A stretch of DNA of 64,000 bases from contig JANJXV010000006.1 of NCBI GenBank assembly GCA_024803745.1, positions 43,005,001 to 43,069,000 of the forward strand, given 5' to 3'. The notes beneath the pieces were generated by a model. It worked only from the letters and a program-made list of their open reading frames with translations, ran no database searches and was not told the origin of the DNA. Each line of letters begins with the position of its first letter. The first letter of the stretch is position 1. Shown here piece by piece: positions 57,567 to 64,000 of the stretch. The position numbers were made by a program, and so were the translations under genes. Origin of the DNA: Megascapheus bottae. Its lineage: Eukaryota > Chordata > Mammalia > Rodentia > Geomyidae.

Positions 57567-57672
57567 ATGAAGTAGAGCTGTGGCTCAAGTGGTAGCGCAC
57601 CAGCCTTGAGCAGAAAATCTCCAAGAGAATACCCAGCCCCTGAGTTCAAGCCCCAGAATGTGCACAAAGTAA
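57402..57672 (+). mobile_element. Composite 7SL/tRNA SINE split by an internal (CA)n
   Basis: Left arm 'gctgggtgccagtggctcat' to linker 'ctctgaactccaattaaaca', then a CA microsatellite, then right arm 'gtggctcaagtggtagcgca' and 'ctgagttcaagccccagaat'. The microsatellite has expanded from the A/C-rich linker (ttaaccacca in other copies). Confidence 0.9.
57523..57565. repeat. (CA)n microsatellite inside a SINE linker
   Basis: Uninterrupted CA run of about 21 units. Confidence 0.97.
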
Positions 57673-59309
57673 ATAAATTAACATTGTAAAGTTTAACAAA
57701 CAATAGTTTCAGCCTTCTCTAATACTATCTGAAAATATGACATAATAGACAAAATAATAAGCCAAAGGAGAATATTGTAGTGATTTAGTTGGTCCAGTCT
57801 GTTGAATCTTCAGGACCTATAGACTCCATAGAACCAGATGAGGACAGAATACTGGTCTTCAGAGAAAGCATTGGCTTTGCTCTCTGGATCCTGCCATGGG
57901 CGGAGACCTTCCTCATGGTCTCTACCTTGTAGACTACCTATGTTGAAACTCATGACTCCCACCCAGACTTACCTGGAGACATGGGCCATGAATATCCCAA
58001 CTAGGCAGAGCCAATTAGGAGTGACCCGTTCCATTAAAAAAAAAAGTAAAGAACAAATCTTCATTGCTCATCATTTATTCTTCATCTTTCTAGCACAATA
58101 TTCTTAGAGTGGCAGGCAGTCCCACCGGAGACTGTCTAACTCCATCTGGAAGGGAATTGTCAGACAGAGAGTGGAAAACATGAGGGTAGCATCACTTCCA
58201 TTTCTAGTGCTGAAATAGGGAGGACTACCTGGCACAGAGAGGGCTAAATGTTCTAATGCGTCTTTACTTCCTTTTGCTCTGAAGCTCTCACTTCTCTGGC
58301 CTCGTTTGTCTTGGTTTCTCTCTTTCTATTCTACAATCCTAGTGTCACAGGCGTCAGGTCAGCAGTAGGTGACAGGAGACAGATTTAATAGGTTACAGGT
58401 GCCCTTCCAAGGAAATGTCACTACATTCCTGAGGCCATCCACATTTTCCAAAGCCTTGGAACTTATCAAACCCTTTCTCAGAGACTCTCTGTAAGCCCTG
58501 ACCTACAAGTTGAATTAGCTGTCCTATGTTTTGGCCACTCAAGTATTATTAGAGTATGAATTCTTTATCGGAAGGTTCTATGATTTGTGTACATTTTCAC
58601 ACTTCTACATAATCTTTCTGCTTGTGGGAGCCCATGCATATGAAATTACTGCTCATTCTAATTTTTTTAGTCATTAGCTTGAAAAATCCAATGTTTTTCT
58701 GTCCTGCAAGGACAATGTACCTTCAAAGCAATCTTTAGCTTATCAGAACTGAAATACAGATTGTCCACATGTTAATTTTTAACTCTTAAAGGGGAATGAG
58801 TGCATAGCTTGGTTAAAATCCTCAGCTGATAGAAGCGGACAGAGCAGCTATCACTGCATTAGAGGAAACCTCTTTTATGATTCTGCCTCTCATATTCATA
58901 AATAGTAGGGCTGTGTTTTTCTGTAAGAGTAATATTAGTGATTTGAACTATATCATGGCATGTATCATATTATAATATAGATTACATATGTCATATACTC
59001 CTCTGGAAATTCTTATGTCTGATATTATCTAAAGGCAAAAATGGTCTTTTTTTCTAGAATAAAAATGGTCCCAACATTATGCATAGCAAGGACATAAAGA
59101 CTACATGGGCAATTATTCATTTGAAAAAGCAATCAAAAGGATAGTGTGTGGTAAGGGAAAAGTTCTATATTTTGGTTGTGGTAGGGATTCCATTAATCTA
59201 TATCTAGCCATTGCCTGCCTTTATAGGTGGATTAGCATGTCTTAGAAATTTACTCATTAAACACATGGTACTTGTGAAAACTGGTGAAATTCAAGTAAGG
59301 TCTATAGTC
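57673..59309. other. Unique DNA, no gene seen
   Basis: About 1.6 kb with no recognised repeat. The open frame 57838-58107 has no known domain. Confidence 0.5.
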
Positions 59310-59590
59310 TGGCTAATTGTATTGTGCTGATATAAGTTTCCTGACTTTGATAGGAAACTTCAGTTAGAATAAGATGTTGCATTAGGGACCAGGTAGCTGG
59401 TTGAAGAGTAAACATGACATTCTTGTTTGCAACTTCCTATGAGACTATATAACTGGTCCAAAATAAAAAGTTATTGAGAAGGTTGTAGGTTCAACCCACC
59501 ATTCACTCTTCAGAGAATCTGATGCCAATGCTTTAGCCGTCACACATGTTATTAGTACAAAACTTAACAGGGGTCAGGGACAGCTTCACT
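59310..59590 (+). repeat. Local duplication A, copy 1
   Basis: Matches 60128-60425 over its whole length. Shared blocks include 'ggaaacttcagtta / gggaacttcagtta', 'agctggttgaagagtaa / agttggttgaagagtaa', 'ccaaaataaaaagttattga / tcaaaataaaaaagttaatga' and 'aggggtcagggacag / aggggtgaggacagg'. By eye roughly three quarters of positions agree. The family is unknown to me. Confidence 0.8.
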
Positions 59591-60127
59591 AATCACTCAT
59601 CACTTTTTAAAACTCAAACTAAATTCTACAGAACATGAATACTATACCACAAAAGTGAAATTGGAGCAAGTGTTTTAGCTGACTTCTAAACACATATCCC
59701 TTAGACTCTGAAAAGCTGTCAAGAGATTTATGGCCCAGCCCAGAGCCATTTAGTCACTTGAGGGTATTATCATTGTTTTAACTCTTCTTATAAACTTGCT
59801 TTTTCTTCTCTGTTTTCCTATCTCCTTTGACCACTTTACTGGATTAAAAAAAAGAAGAAGAAAAGGAAAACCAACCAGTGACTTGTTGGAAATTGCTGTT
59901 ATTTCAACTCTAGAAATTGGACCAAAGACAACCTTTGTTGAGTAGCATGGATGTGAGATGTGCTTTCTTATGCATTTCTCTTTATGTGTCTGGTCTGAGC
60001 TTGAGGAGAACTCTGACACATTTGCGCTGTTCATTCTTTTCTGAGATGATCAGAAAATGAGATTGCATTTTAATGCACAATTGCTGTTTGAGAGCACATT
60101 GGAAAATCCAGCTTTACCCTCAGATGA
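59591..60127. other. Unique DNA between the two duplication copies
   Basis: No recognised element. Confidence 0.4.
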
Positions 60128-60425
60128 CTAATTGTTTTATGCCAAAGTCAATCTCCTGATTCTGACAGGGAACTTCAGTTATATAAGACAATGAGAACAG
60201 TTATAGTTACAATGACAAGAGAAGACCAGTTAGTTGGTTGAAGAGTAACTGATATTTTTGTTTGAGACTTATGACTCCAGATAACTTGTTCAAAATAAAA
60301 AAGTTAATGAGAAAGTTGTAAGATCAACTCATCATCTGCTCCTTTTCAGAGAAACTGATGTCAATGTTTGAGCCAATGATGAGAAAAATCTTATAACATG
60401 GAAGGATGCTTAGGGGTGAGGACAG
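60128..60425 (+). repeat. Local duplication A, copy 2
   Basis: Partner of 59310-59590, same orientation, about 0.83 kb apart. Confidence 0.8.
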
Positions 60426-60510
60426 GAGCAGGTAAGAGATATGAATGCATGTAAAGCAAATGAGAGGTGAGTGGGCAAAGAAGGCAAGCCTGCATATCAA
60501 GAAAGGAAGA

Positions 60511-60745
60511 TTTAGCCTGACACCATGGCTTACACTTGTAATCCTAAATAAGAGGCTGAGATCTAAGGATTGTAGTTTGAAATCAGTCTTGGCAGGGAAA
60601 TGTGTAAGATTTCTCTCTTCAAACAATGACCACAAAGCCAGAAATAGACCTGTGTTACAAGTGGCAGAGCATTAGCCTTGAGCAAAAAGCACATGGATAG
60701 CAAGTACCCTGCCTCTGGGTTCAAGCCCCAGGACTGGTACAAAAG
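60511..60745 (+). mobile_element. Composite 7SL/tRNA SINE
   Basis: Left arm 'acaccatggcttacacttgt' and 'aggctgagatctaaggattg', right arm 'gtgttacaagtggcagagca' and 'ctgggttcaagccccaggac'. Confidence 0.88.
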
Positions 60746-60765
60746 TTAGAAATAGAAAAAGATGG

Positions 60766-60957
60766 CTCTGTGGGCCTAAATTTCTTCTTTATCCGTAAAA
60801 TATGACTACTGACTGGAAAGCTCAGTAAAACTGTAGTACTCTTTCTTGGCACATTGTAAATTAAATACATAACCTAGGCAAGAGGGAAAATAATTTATCT
60901 GACTGCATTTCAGTTTTAGATAAAATAGGTACTTTTCTACTTTATCTTAAGGAATTG
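60766..60957 (+). repeat. Local duplication B, copy 1
   Basis: Near-identical by eye (close to nine positions in ten) to 62999-63193: 'ggaaaataatttatctgact', 'gcatttcagtttta.ataaaa', 'ttctactttatctta.ggaat'. Directly follows a composite SINE. Confidence 0.88.
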
Positions 60958-62040
60958 AAATGAGTGGAGTAAGGAAATATTTTAGAAATAATTGCCTCCA
61001 AGTCTATTATGAATTCTATCCATTGTTACACTGTACACATTGGAATTTTATGATTCTGTTTCTTTCCTAACTGCCTGCCTGCTTGCCAGAGCAGAGTGGG
61101 GGTTGGCATAAAGAGTGGCCTGCCTTTATTGATCTGTTTTTCTGCATAGTCACACTGGAAAAAAAATTAAAAAATAAAATACATAAAACACTGTACTGCA
61201 AGCTTTAGAGCTTTCTTGTCAATTACACCAAGGGAAAGAATGTTACCCTATCTTGACCTGACTTTTCCCTGTAAGATTTAGTGCCTGTGGAAGCCTCTAG
61301 ATCACCCCAGTTCATATAAACAGGAAACACAACTTTAAGTAAAGAAGGAGATGCCAGAGAAAGTTGGAATAAGCCAAGCACTAATGGTACAATACATAAG
61401 GAAAATTAGTGTGTTGCTAGATTTCCTCCCACCAAGATTATGTGATTCAGGACTTTCAGAGAGCATGAATTTTAGATAGCAGATGACCTGGAAGCTCACT
61501 GTCACTGGGGACTGAGAGCTCCACTTGCAGACTCTGAATTCACAGAATTGTCACCAGCTCATACAGGAGCCTGTGTGCTGCCTGACAGGACACAGACGGA
61601 TCCACGCAGCACATGGGAGTTTGGCCCATAGACTAAAAAGTGGACAACTGCGCCTAGAAAAACTCCAGTCTAAACCCAAAATAACGCTAATCCAAAGAAA
61701 TACAAGAGATCTTAGCTAGTTTTCCCCTCTCTGACAGGTACTGACAAAAGCAGGCGTTGAGTTCTGAGCATGCGTGCTAAGGTTTGGCTATTGAGTTATA
61801 TCCCTTAGTCCAGCGTGTGGGTGTGTGGGGGGGGATTACACTTCACCCTTACACTTGCCTGAATACTGTGAACACATTAACTGTATTTCCTTGCAGAAGT
61901 AGGGAGAGGGGAGGGAATACAAAAGTTCCTAGAATATAATGGAAATGAAAGCAAAATGTTTTGTATCCAAGGGTATTTGGTATTTAGAGAAGATAAAGTT
62001 AAGAGGAAGGTTAAAGCTATATGTTCCCACTGTATAAAAG
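60958..62040. other. Unique DNA, no gene seen
   Basis: Contains a short G-run (61828-61835). No repeat or exon recognised. Confidence 0.5.
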
Positions 62041-62184
62041 TGAAATTAAAATTAAAATTAAAAGCAAGCCTTTATAATGAAAAAAAGGATGAATGGAAAA
62101 GATTCAAAATTTCAAAACCAGAAATGATCTAGAAATTAAATAAAATTAAATTAAAATAAAATAAATTAAATTAAAATGAATGAA
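62041..62184. repeat. AAATT-type low-complexity tracts
   Basis: Two clusters of aaaatt/aaatta units (62041-62064 and 62137-62176) separated by A-rich sequence. Confidence 0.85.
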
Positions 62185-62518
62185 TATTTTAAAAAGCTAT
62201 TTTCAAATAAACTAGAAAATCTGAAAGAAATGTGTTCTTCTCAATGTATTTGAAATTGTATACCAAATATATACCAAGATTGATCTAAGAATTTTCAAGC
62301 CAATTATATTGATCTATAACAAGCAATGAGATTGAAGCAGTAAAAGTCTTGCACAATGAAAAGCCTAGGATATGATGGATTTACTACCAAATTCTAACAG
62401 ATTTTTAAAGAACTAACACCAACAGATGTTATGTGAAATGGAAAGGGAAGGAACTTGGGTAAACTCATTCTATGAAGATGATATTATAATTCCAAAACCA
62501 GACAAAGTCACAATAAAA
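62185..62518 (+). mobile_element. Ancient L1 ORF2 fragment (upstream of and into RT)
   Basis: 'ataaactagaaaatctgaaa', 'caagcaatgagattgaagca', 'gatatgatggatttactacc', 'aaactcattctatgaagatg' and 'ccaaaaccagacaaagtcac' follow the L1 ORF2 order and are much more diverged than the L1 at 63.3 kb. Confidence 0.78.
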
Positions 62519-62532
62519 AAAAAAAACAGAAT

Positions 62533-62765
62533 CAGCCGAGCATCAGTGGCTTATGCCTATAATCCTAGCTACTCAGAAGGCTGAGATCTAAAGATCATGG
62601 TCCAAAGCCAGCCCAGGTATGAAAGTCCTGACACTCTTATCTCCAATTAACCACCAGAAAACCTGAAGTGGCACTGTGGCTCAAGTGGTAGATCTGCACT
62701 AGCCTTGAGCTGATGTGCTCAGGAACAGAGTCCAGGCCCAGAGTCCAAATCCCACGGAGTGGGGG
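62533..62765 (+). mobile_element. Composite 7SL/tRNA SINE
   Basis: Inserted beside the old L1. Left arm 'gagcatcagtggcttatgcc', linker 'tatctccaattaaccaccag', right arm 'gtggctcaagtggtagatct' and 'cagagtccaaatcccac'. Confidence 0.9.
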
Positions 62766-62862
62766 AGCATTATAGTTTACATCAAGCTTTTCAATGCATC
62801 TAGATCCAATAGTTCTCATTAAAATATTTCCAAATCATCTTTAACAGCACATTAAATTGAAA

Positions 62863-62997
62863 ACCCAGTATTCTGGTTTATGACTGTAATCCTAGCTACT
62901 CAGAAGACTGAGATCTGAGGATCACAATCCAAACCCAGCCCAGGCACCAATGCCCATGAGACTTTTATCTCCAAGTAACCATGAAAAAGCTAGCAGT
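62863..62997 (+). mobile_element. Composite SINE left arm (right arm displaced)
   Basis: 'tctggtttatgactgtaatc', 'agactgagatctgaggatca' and linker 'tatctccaagtaaccatgaa'. The right arm does not follow; duplication B does, and a right-arm remnant lies at 63215. Confidence 0.85.
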
Positions 62998-62998
62998 A

Positions 62999-63193
62999 TA
63001 GATCTATGGGCATAAATTTCTTTATCTATAATATATGAGCATTGACTTGAAAGCTTAGTACAACTGTAGTACTCTATTCCTTGGAGCACTGTAAATTAAA
63101 TAAATAACCCAGGTAAGACGGAAAATAATTTATCTGACTGCATTTCAGTTTTAAATAAAATAGGTATGTTTTCTACTTTATCTTAGGGAATTG
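62999..63193 (+). repeat. Local duplication B, copy 2
   Basis: Partner of 60766-60957, same orientation, 2.2 kb apart. Here it sits between the left arm and a right-arm remnant of a composite SINE. Confidence 0.88.
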
Positions 63194-63214
63194 CCAGGCT
63201 AGAGGGAAAAAAAT

Positions 63215-63258
63215 TCTAAGGAGCATTAGCCTAGGCCCTGGATTCAAGTTTATTACTG

Positions 63259-63260
<2 letters not shown>
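63215..63260 (+). mobile_element. SINE right-arm remnant
   Basis: 'gagcattagcctaggccctg' and 'gattcaagtttattactggc' match the end of the tRNA-like right arm (gagcactagcc ... gagttcaagccccaggactg) with an internal deletion. Confidence 0.6.

Positions 63261-63302
<42 letters not shown>
63260..63302. repeat. (CA)n microsatellite at SINE tail
   Basis: CA run of about 21 units immediately after the right-arm remnant. Confidence 0.96.
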
Positions 63303-63304
<2 letters not shown>

Positions 63305-63324
63305 CACACACTATGCCCAACTTG

Positions 63325-64000
63325 GTTTTATTTTAAGGAATAAAGACAGTTTTGCAAGCAATTCATTTAATTGGAGTCCAAAAAAGTCTATAGAAAGAAT
63401 CAACCAAACAAGGAGTTGGTTCTTTGAAAAAATTAACAAAATTAATAGACCCTTAGCAAATCTTACCAAAAAAGGAAGAGAGCACAGCCAAATAAACATC
63501 ACAGATGAGAATGGTAATATCACAACAGAAATTACCAACATCAAGGGCATCATGAGGGAATACTTTTCAAACATTTATGCCAACTATTTTGAGAATCTAG
63601 AAGAAATGGATGAATTTCTAGCCAATATTAACATACCCACACTAAACCAAGAAGTCCTAACCAACTAAACAGACCTATTTCAACCACTGAAATAGAGCTG
63701 GCAAATAAGAGACCTTCCATCCAAGAAAAGCCTAGGGCCAGATGGATTCACAGCTGAATTCTATAAGGTCTTCAAAGCAGAGCTCACACCAATATTCCTC
63801 AAGCTCTCCAATGAAATTGAAAACAGAGGCTCTTTGCCAAACTCGTTCTACAAAGCCACCATAACCCTCATCCCCAAACCAGACAGTGATTCATCGAAGA
63901 CCCATTTCTTTATATGAATAATGATGCAAAACTTCTCAACAAAATACTAGCCAATCGTCTTCAGCAACTCATCAAAAAATATACATTATGGTCAAACAGG
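63325..64000 (+). mobile_element. L1 ORF2 fragment running off the window
   Basis: Starts upstream of the RT core ('tggagtccaaaaaagtctat', 'gttggttctttgaaaaaatt') and runs through the region encoding the K-S-L-G-P-D-G-F equivalent of KSPGPDGF (63726-63750) to the window end. Stops and frameshifts are frequent and a block near 63895 is deleted relative to 33.65 kb, so it is non-functional in the visible part. Confidence 0.92.

Overview
The window is nuclear DNA from a placental mammal, almost certainly a rodent. I find no host protein-coding exon, no rRNA and no free-standing tRNA gene. The SINE set is the best clue to the organism. One abundant family is a dimer whose left arm is a tRNA-Ala/ID-type monomer (A box near tggcctagtggtagagtg, B box near ggttcgattcc) and whose right arm is a second tRNA-like monomer (gtggctcaagtggtagagc ... 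gagttcaagcc). A second family joins a 7SL/B1-like left arm (ggctgagatctgaggatc) to the same right arm. The first resembles the IDL-Geo SINE described from Geomyoidea (kangaroo rats, pocket mice, pocket gophers), so I infer a castorimorph, probably geomyoid, rodent. This is a moderate-confidence inference, not a measurement.

Layout. 1-2 kb: CA repeat and a decayed antisense L1. 2-13 kb: unique AT-rich DNA with scattered SINEs, an MIR, an ancient repeat of unnamed family, and a 261-bp L1 with an inverted 5' end and a perfect target-site duplication (TSD). 13.3-15.8 kb: L1 3' ends nested inside one another. 17.3-18.7 kb: an old L1 and two SINEs. 18.7-23.3 kb: the longest repeat-poor stretch, with somewhat higher GC. 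23.5-25.4 kb: an L1-like 5' UTR and an L1-like 3' end separated by about 1 kb with no recognisable ORF. 25.4-28.4 kb: L1 pieces, including an ORF2 block. 29.5-30.2 kb: two forward dimeric SINEs with TSDs. 31.0-34.5 kb: the longest L1, antisense, with most of ORF2 but broken. 34.6-35.0 and 42.8-43.1 kb: MaLR-type LTRs. 36-45 kb: mostly unique, including a candidate conserved non-coding block. 45.5-48.4 kb: antisense L1s, one with a long purine/pyrimidine microsatellite grown from its tail. 52.3-54.75 kb: a single L1 with a 5' inversion and TSD, later hit by a 532-bp solo LTR with TG...CA ends and a 6-bp TSD. 55-63 kb: unique DNA, SINEs, a possible decayed retrocopy and two pairs of local duplications. 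63.3-64 kb: L1 ORF2 running off the end.

Function. Nothing here forms a pathway or operon. The content is a record of retrotransposition: L1 supplied the machinery, the two SINE families used it, and ERV/MaLR LTRs were added separately. All L1 ORFs I could follow carry stops or frameshifts. The observations most worth follow-up are the ORF-less L1-like unit at 23.5-25.4 kb, the TSD-bounded twin-primed L1s, the solo LTR, the nested L1 stack, the duplications at 59.3-63.2 kb and the unexplained unique blocks. Identity estimates, family names and boundaries come from reading by eye; boundaries are good to roughly 10-20 bp unless a TSD fixes them.
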